This document shows, one piece after another, positions 35,079 through 44,436 of a stretch of DNA of 64,000 nt. The DNA is taken from NCBI RefSeq assembly GCF_002939785.1, contig NZ_MDEC01000020.1, forward strand, positions 1 through 64,000, in the 5' to 3' direction. The position numbers and the translations under genes are program-made. How positions within the stretch are numbered: position 1 is the first letter of the stretch; each line of letters begins with the position of its first letter. The notes beneath the pieces are model-generated. The model did not search any database. It saw nothing but the letters and a program-made list of their open reading frames with translations, and was not told the DNA's origin. Source of the stretch: Xanthomonas codiaei. Its GTDB lineage: Bacteria; Pseudomonadota; Gammaproteobacteria; Xanthomonadales; Xanthomonadaceae.

Positions 35079-36086
35079 CTACAACCGCATCAGGTCGGCG
35101 CCGACCACGATCGGGCCGGCGTAGTGCTTGCGTGCACCCTCGCTCCACATCGCGTCGGTGATGGATGGGTCGCCACCAGGCACGAAGTGGCTCAGGACCA
35201 GCAGCTTCGCGCGGGCAGCGGCGGCGATCCTGCCGACCTCTTCGCTGGTGGAATGGCTCTTGAGCAGGTGGTCGAGCAAGGTGGGCGCGTTGTCGCTGGT
35301 CTTGAGCATCTTTTCCAACGCGGGCAGGTACATCACCTCATGCACCAGGACATCGGTGTCCCTGGCAAAGTCGGCCAGCGCCGGCAGATAGCGCGTGTCG
35401 CCGGAGAACACCACGCTGCGGTCGCGCGCCGCGAAGCGGTACGCAAAGGCCGGCTTGAGCGTGTAGTGGTCCACCAGGGCAGCGGTGACTTCCACCTGAT
35501 CGTTCCGCAGCACCATGCCGGGCTGGTCGAACTCATGCACATGGATCAACGGCCGGAACGGCGGGCGGCCTTCCTCGCGCATGCGCGCCTCGATGTCGAT
35601 GGCATTCATCGTCACGAACGCATCCACCATCGCGCCGATGCCTGGTGGCCCATACAGATGCACCGGCGTCTGCAGGCCGCTGGCCCAGGCCAGCCACACC
35701 ACGTTGAGCAGGTCGGCGTTGTGGTCGGAGTGATGGTGGGTCAGGAAGATGTCGCGCAGTGCCGGCAGCGCGATGCCGGCCTTGGCCAGTTGCTGCGCGA
35801 CACCGTTGCCGCAGTCGACCAGATAGGGCTGCCCGTCGATCACCAGCGCATTGGCGGCCGCTGCACGCAGGGGCGAGGGCGTCGGCCCGCCCTTGGTGCC
35901 CAGCAATACCAGCACGCTGCCCTTGGCCAGAAACGGTGCAGGCGCCGCCGCGTTGCCATTGGCATGCGCGAGGCTGGCGCCGGAGCTGGACGCCGCCACG
36001 AGTGGCCTGGCCGTGGACATTATCCCCGCGGACACTGTCAGCTGCAGCAGCGCCCGGCGGGAGTGCGACATGAGGGGGGCGGGCAT
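35079..36086 (-). CDS. Secreted metallo-beta-lactamase-fold hydrolase
   Basis: 335 residues from the ATG at 36086, chosen for the AAGGA seven bases upstream. The N-terminus MPAPLMSHSRRALLQLTVSAG is a signal peptide with a twin-arginine-like SRRALLQ. The zinc motif is FLTHHHSDHNADL (HxHxDH), with the later FSGDTRYLPAL and VLSHFVPGGD giving further ligands. Similar to arylsulfatase AtsA/RNase Z-like MBL proteins. It is convergent with the halogenase gene, 33 bp apart. Substrate unknown. Confidence 0.85.
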   Translation of the reverse strand: MPAPLMSHSRRALLQLTVSAGIMSTARPLVAASSSGASLAHANGNAAAPAPFLAKGSVLVLLGTKGGPTPSPLRAAAANALVIDGQPYLVDCGNGVAQQLAKAGIALPALRDIFLTHHHSDHNADLLNVVWLAWASGLQTPVHLYGPPGIGAMVDAFVTMNAIDIEARMREEGRPPFRPLIHVHEFDQPGMVLRNDQVEVTAALVDHYTLKPAFAYRFAARDRSVVFSGDTRYLPALADFARDTDVLVHEVMYLPALEKMLKTSDNAPTLLDHLLKSHSTSEEVGRIAAAARAKLLVLSHFVPGGDPSITDAMWSEGARKHYAGPIVVGADLMRL

Positions 36087-36482
36087 GACGATTCCTTGGG
36101 CGCGCCGAAAGTGCAGAGTGTGCCGACAGCGACGCCGTGCCGCCATCGCTGCCTGCCGGGCCAGGCCCTGCAGCTTGGCGACGATGCACGATGTGCAGCA
36201 CGCCCAACGCGCCGGCCGCCCGTACATAGCGATGTGGGGCAATGGGGCAGTCTGCATGCCGCAGCGCACCCAGCATCGCGCTGCGCACCACGTGAGCGTA
36301 GATCGGCAGGCGGGCGATGAATGCCGCCAGCGCCGGCGAGCGATCCTGCCGGGGGCGCAGCGCACCAGCGTTGCCGCTGCACGGCCTTGCCGCAGGCAAT
36401 GGCCTTGCGCATAGTGCGGCACTACCGAGACCGTAGGCACCGCCATGGAATGCGCGCGATGACATCACCGGCAAGCTGCCGC
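36087..36482. other. Divergent intergenic region
   Basis: About 400 bases between the starts of the MBL-fold gene and a secreted unknown protein. No distinct operator or gene was seen. Confidence 0.4.
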
Positions 36483-37241
36483 ATGGCGGCTATGCGCTAC
36501 GTCTTGATCGCGCTGCTGGTGCTGTCCTCCGGCGCACATGCCTGGCACCCGCAGTATCCGCCGTGGTCGCGACCTCCGGCGGGCTCGCAATGCCCGGTAG
36601 CCGAACTGCCGGCGGAGGAGGGCCGTGCGCAATGGGAGGGCATCACCCATTTTCGCGACGCGGGGACCGTGCTCGCCATGGATAACCGTGGCGCGGCGCC
36701 GACGCTGCAGGTCCAGGATGCTGCCGGCCGCGTGCAGTTGGCAGCGGTCGAACTGGGCGGCGGCTTGCTCGGCTTTCATGGCGTGGAGCGCGCCGATCTC
36801 AATGGCGACGGCCGTGCGGATTACGTGGTGACCCTGGGCAGTGGCGGCGTTGGTCTGGCAGGCGGCAATGCGTGGCGCATCGTGGTGCTCTCGCAAGGCG
36901 ATCGCTACCGTGCGCTTCGTGTACCCACGCACGAGCCCAGTGCCGACGATTACCGGCGTGTGCCGGGACGCCGCGGCTGTGCGCTGCTGCAGCTGTCGGT
37001 GATCACCGCCGACCCCGCTGCCACGCGCGACCGGCGCTGGCATACCTTCTGGGTGTATCGGTTGGTGCGCTTCCAGGGCACGCGGGCCGTGGAAGCGAAC
37101 ACCGCATTGCCCGGCTTGCCGAACTGGATCCTCTATACGCATCGTGCAGGCAATAGCGCCCCGACCACCTTGCTGGGCGAGGCCGCAAAAGCGCGGCTGT
37201 GGAATGACGCAGCACGCGAACGCGTCACTGTCTTGCCATAG
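36483..37241 (+). CDS. Secreted unknown protein with one FG-GAP/EF-hand-like motif
   Basis: About 252 residues; starts at 36483 or 36492 are both possible. The signal peptide is RYVLIALLVLSSGAHAW. ADLNGDGRADYVVTLGSGG is an FG-GAP-type calcium-binding repeat motif, here as a single copy. Two cysteines (SQCPVAEL, RRGCALLQ) could form a disulfide in the periplasm. No family is recognised, and the neighbours give no functional hint. Confidence 0.65.
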   Translation: MAAMRYVLIALLVLSSGAHAWHPQYPPWSRPPAGSQCPVAELPAEEGRAQWEGITHFRDAGTVLAMDNRGAAPTLQVQDAAGRVQLAAVELGGGLLGFHGVERADLNGDGRADYVVTLGSGGVGLAGGNAWRIVVLSQGDRYRALRVPTHEPSADDYRRVPGRRGCALLQLSVITADPAATRDRRWHTFWVYRLVRFQGTRAVEANTALPGLPNWILYTHRAGNSAPTTLLGEAAKARLWNDAARERVTVLP

Positions 37242-37396
37242 TGGCTCAGCCCGGCGGTCGCCTGCAGCGATGGCGATGTGGAGCGCAGGCTGGCGATGCA
37301 TCGGGCGCATGGGGCGAGACGCGCCGGTCACGCTGGCACGCTGGCACGCTGGCGACACGTGGCAGGCGACCAGGCGCCTGCCACCTGCCATCTCGC

Positions 37397-38790
37397 TTAC
37401 TGCCCGAAGAACGTGGAGATCGACGAGTACACGTCGGAGAAGCGCGAGTAGTAGTCCGGGTCGGTCTGCGCGGTGCAGTACGAATACCCGCCGTACAGGC
37501 CGCCGCGCAGCTGGTACGCGCCACCGCTGGCGATGGTGAACAGGCCCGAGCCGGAGGAGCCGCCTTCGGTGACACCGTCGTTCCAGACCACGCGATAGAA
37601 CGGGCTCTTGCCGTCGATGGACGTGTTCAACCCATTGACCGTGCCCAGCGAATACTTCTTGACGTCGCCGGAAGGATGGTGGATGCCCACGATCGAGGTG
37701 CCGGTCGAGCCGATCGCCGCGCTGTTCCAGGCCGCGTAGAAAGCGCCGCTTGGCGGTGCGGTCTTCAACTCCAGCAGCGCGGTGTCGCGTGCGGTGTTGG
37801 CATGGCGCAGGAACGCACCGCCGGTCAGCGTGGTCGCCTGCGCACTGGCGGTGTTGCCATTGCAGCTGGCCGCGTCGTAGAACCAGTAGGTCTGCAGCGT
37901 GTTGGCCACCGTCTGCGTGCTGATGCAGTGCGCCGCGGTCCAGAACAGGTTGCGCTTGGGCGTATTGGTATTGTTGAGCAGGGTGCCGGTGCACAGGAAC
38001 GAGCCCTGGCTGGTGGTGAACACCATGCGTGCCACCGCCTTGGCGGCACTGGTGAAGCCGGCGGTGGGATTGGCGCGGCAGACGATATCGTTCTGGCACG
38101 AATCGCTTTCGCCAATGGCAATGGTCATCATGTCGCGCGGGCTGGCCGTGGGGCTGATGTCCAGATGCGACAGCTGCGGAACGCTGAGGCTGAAGTTTTC
38201 CGGATACAGGCCGGCAGCGAGATCTCCACCAGCAGGTTGTCGCCGCTGACCGTCGGCGACCAGCCGATGGCATCGCCGGTGCCGACGAAGCTGGCGCCGG
38301 ATTGTTCGAAGACGCGGCCATCATCGCCGGCAAAACGCAGCGTCACCCGCGACGGATCGCCCGGCGTTGCACCGGCGCCGCGCAGCACCAGCGCCGCGCG
38401 CAGCGCCGCCGCCTGCGCGGAGCCGAGCTTCATGGTGGCAACGCGCGAACCGTCGCCGGCCATCTGCCAATCCAGCTTGGCCAGGCTGACCGACGGCTGC
38501 GTCACCGCACGCGAAAAGCCGATCTGCAGCGGCTGCCCATGTTTGACTTGCGCAATGCGCTTTTCGCGCACGCGACCGAGTTCCTTGCTGCTGGGTGCGG
38601 CCAGTTGCACCACACGCGTGGGCAGGATGCCGCCACGCAGGCTTGCCGACTGCAATGTCGCCGCGCCGAGCTTGGCCGCCTGCGGCGCGGTGCTCACCGG
38701 TGCGGCATCCATCTCGGTGGGCGGCGCGGCCAGCGCGGAGCCGGAAACAGCGGAAAACAGCGCCAGATACAACGCATTCTTGCGAATCAT
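37397..38790 (-). pseudogene. Frameshifted secreted trypsin-like serine protease (lysyl-endopeptidase type)
   Basis: Reading from 38790, a signal peptide (MIRKNALYLALFSAVSGSALA) and pro-region run to about 38205, where the frame is lost and a stop follows at 38128. The chymotrypsin-fold protease continues in another frame to 37397. That part has the catalytic histidine in FWTAAHC, the aspartate in ARDTALLEL, and the serine in EGGSSGSGLF. The switch lies at ctgccggcctgtat; a CCGGCC duplication lost by 4 bp would restore VEISLPAGLYPENF. It resembles Lysobacter/Achromobacter lysyl endopeptidases. It is either a true pseudogene, a strain-specific loss, or a sequencing error. Confidence 0.8.
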
Positions 38791-39237
38791 GGGTAGTCCT
38801 TCTCGTCAGGGGACGGCAGGCAGCGGCGGGGGCCAGGGCCTGCGGCGCCATCGTTGGCGCCAGATGAGACTAGCGAATGTTTACAACTGAATATGTGCTG
38901 AAAATCTCTTTCAGAGATGATCATTCGATAAAACGATAATGTCCTTCATCGGCCTTGCGTTGCCAAGCCTCGCCAACGTTGCAGCTGCGATCACCTCGCA
39001 CCGCAGGCAGAGCGCAAGGCGCTGCCATGCGGACACGCTGCCGCGGCAATACGCGTCAGGGATGCTTGCAGCATTGGCGACGTCAGCCTGCCGTTGCGCA
39101 ACGACGTCCTTGCGCCGCATTGCGCGCGCCTGATCGCACGCTGGGCGCGTGCGGGGCGGGGATCGGCCGCCACTCGGCTACCTGCAAGCGCTTACAGAGA
39201 GCTGCAGCGCAGTGCTGGGGCTCGGCGGTGAAGCGGG
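38791..39237. other. AT-richer region upstream of the protease with LacI-like site
   Basis: About 450 bases between the permease stop and the protease start. The AT-rich segment 38869-38941 probably holds the protease promoter and contains a CTGAAA/TTTCAG inverted repeat (38898-38914). A LacI-type site is at 39183-39196. No gene seen. Confidence 0.5.
39183..39196. promoter_or_regulatory. LacI-family operator-like site
   Basis: TGCAAGCGCTTACA is a near-perfect 14-bp dyad (one mismatched pair) with the AAGCGCTT core of LacI-type operators. It lies about 390 bp upstream of the protease start and 42 bp after the permease stop, so its target is unclear. Confidence 0.45.
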
Positions 39238-40620
39238 CTACTCCAGCGCATCGCTGGCACGGAACTCGGTCGAGCGCCCGCTGACTTTCAGGAAGGCCAG
39301 CACCGCCAGGCCCACCGTCAGCCACGCCATTCCGCCGAGTTGCGCATGCCGGTCGGCATTGATCAGCACATAGCCCAGGATTACGCTGCCGATCAACGGC
39401 ACCATGCCATGCAGGACCAGCCGGCCCTGCCGGCGGAAATGCCAGGCCACTGCCACATGCAGCAGCACGAAAGCAGTCAGCGCGCCCACATTGCACAGCG
39501 ACGACAGCAAGGCGATCTGGCCGACGAAGACTTCGCCCAGCACCATGCTCAGCGCCGCCACCAGCAGGATGGCGCGCTGCGGCACACCGGTGCGCGGATG
39601 GATGTAGCGCAGTAATGCCGGCAACTGGCGATCGCGCGCCATGGCGAACAACAGCCGCGAGGTGGCCGCCTGCGCCACCAATGAATTGGCGATTGCCGCA
39701 CTGATGGCCACCGTCAGTGCGATCACGATCTGCAGCCATGGCCCGGCGATCAGGTGGCCGATCTCGAAGAATGCATCGTTGGATGCCTGCTGGCTGGGGT
39801 AGCGCAGCAGGGTGGGTTGCAGCAGGGCGGCCAGCCAGGTCTGCAGCACGAACAATCCGGCCACCAGCAACAAGGCCAGCAAGGTGGCGCGGCCGACCAC
39901 GCGGTTGCCGCCGCGTGCTTCTTCCGACAGCGTGGAGATCGCATCAAAGCCCAGGAACGACACCACTGCCACCGACAACGCGCTGAAGATCAGCTGCGGC
40001 GAGAACGCCTGCGGGTTGTAGAACGGGCGCAACGACCAGTGCGCGCCATTGACGCCGCGCTGGATCGCCAGGCTCGCCAGCACCACGAACACCGCCAGCA
40101 CCACCAGTTGCGCATACAGAAACACCCGGTTGGCCCGCGCAGTGGTTTCGATCCCGCGCAGGTTGACCACGGTGTTGAGCACCACGAAGAACGCGATCCA
40201 CGCCGGCTGCGGCACCGACGGCAGCACGTTGTGCATCGCATTGGCGCCGACCACGTAGAGCAGGGTGGGCACCAGCAGATAGTCGAGCAGGATCGCCCAG
40301 CCGGCCAGGAAGCCCATGCCGCTGCTCAATCCGCGTCCCACGTAGGCATACACCGAGCCGGCCACCGGAAACGCCTGCGACATCTGCTGGTAGCTCAGCG
40401 CGGTGAACAGCATCGCCACGAAGCCGACCAGATAGGTCAGTGGCACCATGCCCGCACTGATGTCGAATACGCCACCGAAGATCGAGAACGGCGCGGTGGG
40501 CACCATGAACACCAGACCGTAGATCAGCAGGTCCTTCAGCGTGAGCTGGCGCTTGAGCTCCTGCGTATAGCCAAAACGTTCCAGTGCAGCCGCATCGTCG
40601 CGGCGAGGGGTATCGGTCAT
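39238..40620 (-). CDS. APC-superfamily permease, putrescine-importer-like
   Basis: 460 residues from the ATG at 40620, 12 predicted membrane helices. The N-terminal LKRQLTLKDLLIYGLVFMVPTAPFSIFGGV and PVAGSVYAYVGRGLSSGMGFLAGWAILLDYLLVP resemble PuuP-type putrescine importers and related amino-acid permeases of the APC family. Interior loops such as DAISTLSEEARGGNRVVGRA are typical of the superfamily. Divergent from the LuxR solo gene. Substrate assignment is tentative. Confidence 0.82.
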   Translation of the reverse strand: MTDTPRRDDAAALERFGYTQELKRQLTLKDLLIYGLVFMVPTAPFSIFGGVFDISAGMVPLTYLVGFVAMLFTALSYQQMSQAFPVAGSVYAYVGRGLSSGMGFLAGWAILLDYLLVPTLLYVVGANAMHNVLPSVPQPAWIAFFVVLNTVVNLRGIETTARANRVFLYAQLVVLAVFVVLASLAIQRGVNGAHWSLRPFYNPQAFSPQLIFSALSVAVVSFLGFDAISTLSEEARGGNRVVGRATLLALLLVAGLFVLQTWLAALLQPTLLRYPSQQASNDAFFEIGHLIAGPWLQIVIALTVAISAAIANSLVAQAATSRLLFAMARDRQLPALLRYIHPRTGVPQRAILLVAALSMVLGEVFVGQIALLSSLCNVGALTAFVLLHVAVAWHFRRQGRLVLHGMVPLIGSVILGYVLINADRHAQLGGMAWLTVGLAVLAFLKVSGRSTEFRASDALE

Positions 40621-40815
40621 GCAGGGGTTCGCTGTCAGGAAGGCCGGGGTCGAGGCGGGCACGGGTGGCGAGGTTGGCGAGGTTGGCGATGCTGCAGTGC
40701 AGCCGTGTGACCGGCATTGTGACGATAAGGTGGCCGGCAAGCCCAACCACTGGTAAAAATGCTAGGTTTTCCATGCTGGATGCGTCCAGTGCCTCTGGAG
40801 GCCTGAAGGAAGCCC

Positions 40816-41580
40816 ATGTTCGACACTCTGGCCAGCCTGGGCCGCGACCTGCAGGCATTGCACACGCTCGATGCCTGCCTGGACCGAGTGTTCAGCGACG
40901 TCTGCGCGTTGGGATTCCAGTCGGTGGTGTACGACTACGCGCCGGTGCCGTTGAGCATGGAGGGCGCGTTGATCACCCCGACGGTATTCATGCAGCGCAA
41001 TGCCCCTGGCGACATGCAGCATGTCTGGTGCGAGCATGGCTATTACCAGCATGACCCTGTTCAGCAGCGTGCCACGCGGCGCACCACGCCGTTCGTGTGG
41101 TCCTACCGCACCGATGGCGACTGCGACGGCGTGGAATACGTTGGCGGCCAGCATCGGCAGGTGACGCGCTATCTGTGCGACAGCGGGATGGGCACCGGTG
41201 TCACCGTGCCCCTGCATCTGCCCGGCGGCGCGTTTGCGACCTTCAGCGGGGCGGTGGATGCGGTGGCCACGGAAGCGCCGCGCCTGGCCGAAGCCCAGCT
41301 GTCGCCGTTCCTGTTGCTTGCGCACGCCTTCCAGGCGCGCGCGCAGGAGCTGCTGGATCCGCAGGAGCGCCGCTGTCACCACATCGCGCTGACCCGGCGC
41401 GAGCGCGAATGCCTGCAGTACTCGGCCAAGGGGTTGACCGCCAAGAGCATCGCCGCCGCGCTCAATCGCTCCACGGCAACGGTGAACCTGCACCTGAACT
41501 CGGCCGCACGTAAGCTGGGCGCGCGCAACCGTGTCGAGGCGGTGGTGCGTGGTATGCACTATCGGTTGCTGGAGCCATAA
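40816..41580 (+). CDS. LuxR solo of the OryR/XccR plant-signal type
   Basis: 254 residues: autoinducer-binding domain (about 5-165) and a C-terminal LuxR helix-turn-helix (TRRERECLQYSAKGLTAKSIA). In the ligand pocket, counting back from the conserved DP (HDPV), the positions of LuxR W57 and Y61 are Met and Trp (MQHVWCEHGYYQHDP). These are the substitutions that mark the solo subfamily answering plant compounds rather than acyl-homoserine lactones. No luxI gene is present. The proline iminopeptidase gene follows with a lux-box-like site between, the XccR-pip/OryR-pip arrangement. Confidence 0.92.
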   Translation: MFDTLASLGRDLQALHTLDACLDRVFSDVCALGFQSVVYDYAPVPLSMEGALITPTVFMQRNAPGDMQHVWCEHGYYQHDPVQQRATRRTTPFVWSYRTDGDCDGVEYVGGQHRQVTRYLCDSGMGTGVTVPLHLPGGAFATFSGAVDAVATEAPRLAEAQLSPFLLLAHAFQARAQELLDPQERRCHHIALTRRERECLQYSAKGLTAKSIAAALNRSTATVNLHLNSAARKLGARNRVEAVVRGMHYRLLEP

Positions 41581-41669
41581 GGGATTTAGAGCTGCTCTTA
41601 AGCGGATCGACCGCATTGCCGGTCATGCGCATTGGCAGCTCCCGAGGCGGCAGCCCAGAAGCAGCGCAA

Positions 41670-41689
41670 ACCTGTGAGATTTGCCAGTT
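41670..41689. promoter_or_regulatory. lux-box-like operator upstream of pip
   Basis: ACCTGTGAGATTTGCCAGTT is a 20-bp imperfect dyad (ACCTG-N10-CAGTT) matching the lux-box layout. It is 60 bp upstream of the pip start, where the LuxR solo is expected to bind. Confidence 0.75.
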
Positions 41690-41749
41690 AACGCCAGGCC
41701 GGCTGCCCGCTAGGCTCGGCGCTCATCATTGCCGCAGGCAGCGCAGGTC

Positions 41750-42691
41750 ATGCAGTCCACCGAAGGTTACGTCGAATTTCGCGGCTATCGCACCTGGTAC
41801 CGCATCACCGGCGACCTGCGCAGCGATGCCTGTCCGCTGGTGGTTGCCCATGGCGGCCCGGGATGTACGCACGACTACGTCGACAGCTTCAAGGACCTGG
41901 CCGCCAGCGGGCGTGCGGTGATTCATTACGACCAGCTCGGCAATGGCCGCTCCACCCACCTTCCCAATGCCGACCCTGCGTTCTGGACAGTGGGCCTGTT
42001 CCTGGACGAACTGCAGCGCCTGATCGAGCATCTGGGGCTGTCGCAATACGCGTTGCTCGGCCAGTCCTGGGGCGGAATGCTGGCGGCCGAACACGCGGTG
42101 CGTCGGCCCAGCGGGCTGCGTGCGCTGGTGATCGCCAATTCGCCGGCCTCCATGGGCCTGTGGCGCGCGGCCGCACTGCGCCTGCGCGACGGCCTGCCCG
42201 AACCGGTGCAGGCCGCACTGGACGAACACGAGGCCGCCGGCACGCTGGACCACCCGGCCTATCGGGCGGCAAGCCAGGCGTTCTACGCGCGCCATGTGTG
42301 CCGGTTGCTGCCATGGCCCGACGAGGTGGTGCGGACCTTTGCCGCCATCGAGGCCGATCCCACCGTCTATCACGCCATGAACGGCCCCACCGAATTCCAC
42401 GTGGTCGGCAGCCTGCGCAACTGGAGCATCATCGAGCGCCTGCACCGCATCACCGCGCCCACGCTGGTGCTGTCGGGCAAGTACGACGAAGCCACGCCGG
42501 AAACCGTGGAGCCCTATGCGCGGTTGATTCCGGATGCGCGCTGGCATGTATTCGCCAACTCCAGCCACATGCCGCACGTGGAAGAACGCGCGGCCTGCAT
42601 GCGCATGGTCGGCGACTTCCTCGATGACCACACACCCTGGCCCGGCCGGGAACGTGTGCAGGTACCGGCACTGGCCGCGCGCGCCGTCTGA
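41750..42691 (+). CDS. pip: Proline iminopeptidase
   Basis: 313 residues from the ATG at 41750. Alpha/beta hydrolase that releases N-terminal proline. [10 protein letters not shown] (35-43) forms the oxyanion region, the nucleophile is S106 in [15 protein letters not shown] follows strand 4, and late [10 protein letters not shown] and [10 protein letters not shown] supply the acid and histidine. Length equals that of the Xanthomonas Pip virulence-linked enzymes. Expected to be induced by the upstream LuxR solo in planta. Confidence 0.93.
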   Translation: MQSTEGYVEFRGYRTWYRITGDLRSDACPLVVAHGGPGCTHDYVDSFKDLAASGRAVIHYDQLGNGRSTHLPNADPAFWTVGLFLDELQRLIEHLGLSQYALLGQSWGGMLAAEHAVRRPSGLRALVIANSPASMGLWRAAALRLRDGLPEPVQAALDEHEAAGTLDHPAYRAASQAFYARHVCRLLPWPDEVVRTFAAIEADPTVYHAMNGPTEFHVVGSLRNWSIIERLHRITAPTLVLSGKYDEATPETVEPYARLIPDARWHVFANSSHMPHVEERAACMRMVGDFLDDHTPWPGRERVQVPALAARAV

Positions 42692-42771
42692 GCCCGGGAT
42701 GCTGGCGGAAGGAGCGCATCCAGCGCGCATGCATCGCCTGAGCCCACCGATGCTGCCGCCCACTGGTGCTG

Positions 42772-42939
42772 AAAGATGCGCCTGCACCGGTTGATCCGTA
42801 TCGCCAGCCGGCCAACGCCACCGACCGCCCGAGCCTAAGCACCGCCGACTGGCGGCGCGACCCGGCAGACGGACAATGCAATCGCCTGGTCAAGACCGCG
42901 ATCTCCGGTGCCAACGAGCGCGGCAGCTACGTGCAGGAG
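42772..42939 (+). pseudogene. Fragment of the large toxin gene (168-bp direct repeat copy)
   Basis: This segment encodes KDAPAPVDPYRQPANATDRP and onward to GSYVQE in frame. It matches 44982-45149 inside the large gene downstream with 11 mismatches and no gaps (about 93 percent). It has no proper start, and the similarity stops abruptly on both sides, so it is a remnant left by duplication or recombination. The sequence after it turns AT-rich. Confidence 0.85.
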
Positions 42940-42999
42940 CGAACGATCAGACTTCCCCTACTGCCTCCTCAGTGTTATGAGGGCACCATAGGACGAGGT

Positions 43000-44436
43000 C
43001 GGACATTCAATGGGCCTGCCGACCGCCGACATTGCCGCAACCTGCCGTACAAGTCAGAGAGATAGATGCTAATGAACGTTCGAAACACACCAGAAGAAGG
43101 CGAGTTCTATTTTTTAATGCCTAGCCTTGACTGTGGGCCTGAACTTGGAGTGGTATTCGAAAATGTCAAACAGCTCCTGTCCCCCTCGCGACTAATTTTG
43201 AGGCCCAACGAAGGTGGATTCCCTCCACTATCGGAAAAGCCGCGCCTAATTTATGATCCATCAAAAGGCGCAATGCCAAAAGACCTAGAGGCCGGGTTTA
43301 GCGGCTACTGGCTCGTATCCGAACGATTACACCGAGTATTCTCATCCATAGATCCGCTTGCCTTTAGCTTTGTGGAATGTGAATTTCGAATGGCAGATGG
43401 GAGTGAAGGGCCTCGTTATTTCTTGTGCGATGTAGTTCGGGTACTGGACGCGCTCGATGAGGAGAACTCAGAGGTTGAGATAGAGATTGACGAGGACTTT
43501 GTTAACGGAAAATATTACGATTTTACTGGCGGCGCTAAGTTAGCTTTTCGGAAAGAGGTCACAGAAGGCTCGCACATATTTATCTTGAAGTACTCAGGGG
43601 GCTCAGTCTTTTGCGATCGCTTAATGAGGGGTGCGGTACGCAAAGCCGGAGTCGGACACGAAGGAGGTTTAAGCGGACTGTGGTTTAGAGATGCTTCAAG
43701 CTGGAATAGTGATTGATCTTAAAGGGAAGTTCCGCTATGGCTAAGCGAACAATTTTTCAAGAGCATCATATTGCTGAAAGACAGACGCTGCGCAATAGTC
43801 GGCTGCTTGAGGCACTTGAGCAAGCAAATCATTTCGAAATTGACGCGCACCGTAATTTGATTTACATGCCAAGTGATCCAGTGCTAGCTCGGAAAATCGG
43901 CATTTCCCCACATAATGGCGGCCCGATACGGGATTACCAGGATGGAACAATCGCTCGATTGAGGCGTTTGTCGCAAACGTCAGACGGCCAACTGGCAATT
44001 CTGGGTGACACAGACGCTATTGCAAGAGTTGCGCCGAAGGTTGAACGGCTGATCGACACAATGAGAGTAGGTCTAACCAATGCAGACCTCTACACCAATG
44101 CCCCGATCGGCATGGTTGCAGACGACATGCGGCCTGGCATCAATGCGTTTTTCAAGGGCGCCTCGAGCTACGACAGCAGGCTTGCATCTCAGATCGACGC
44201 AATTCCAACGTTGCAGAGACCCGAACTCGGCTGGTCATCAATCGTCCATTCCGAACAGCGTGTCATCTCTACGCTTCAGTACCTAGGACAATCCAGCACC
44301 AACCTCACCAAAGGCGGCGATCCAGAGATCGGTAGAAATTCACTCTCACAAGCAATTGCCCAAGCTCATGCAAATGGCCGCCTGACGCTTTCCGACCAAG
44401 GCATTCTGCAGGTCGAAAATGTGCTTGGTGAAGAAG
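43000..44436. other. Low-GC horizontally acquired segment (immunity gene plus toxin-domain module)
   Basis: Base composition falls clearly compared with flanking DNA from near 42945 to about 44436, then returns to typical GC-rich codons in the middle of the large gene. The segment covers the immunity gene and the first 230 codons of the toxin gene, implying replacement of a specificity module onto a resident backbone. Confidence 0.75.
43066..43716 (+). CDS. Imm11/DUF1629-like immunity protein
   Basis: 216 residues from the ATG at 43066, with an AGAGAG site. Acidic, cytoplasmic, no signal peptide. The segment FSGYWLVSERLHRVFSSIDPLAFSFVECEF, followed by RYFLCDVVRVLDALDEENS, resembles Imm11/DUF1629 immunity proteins, which guard against nuclease-type polymorphic toxins. 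Base composition is much lower in GC than the surrounding genes. It ends 20 bp before the large gene whose N-terminus carries a nuclease-like domain, so the pair reads as immunity then toxin. Recently acquired by transfer (inference). Confidence 0.75.
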   Translation: MLMNVRNTPEEGEFYFLMPSLDCGPELGVVFENVKQLLSPSRLILRPNEGGFPPLSEKPRLIYDPSKGAMPKDLEAGFSGYWLVSERLHRVFSSIDPLAFSFVECEFRMADGSEGPRYFLCDVVRVLDALDEENSEVEIEIDEDFVNGKYYDFTGGAKLAFRKEVTEGSHIFILKYSGGSVFCDRLMRGAVRKAGVGHEGGLSGLWFRDASSWNSD

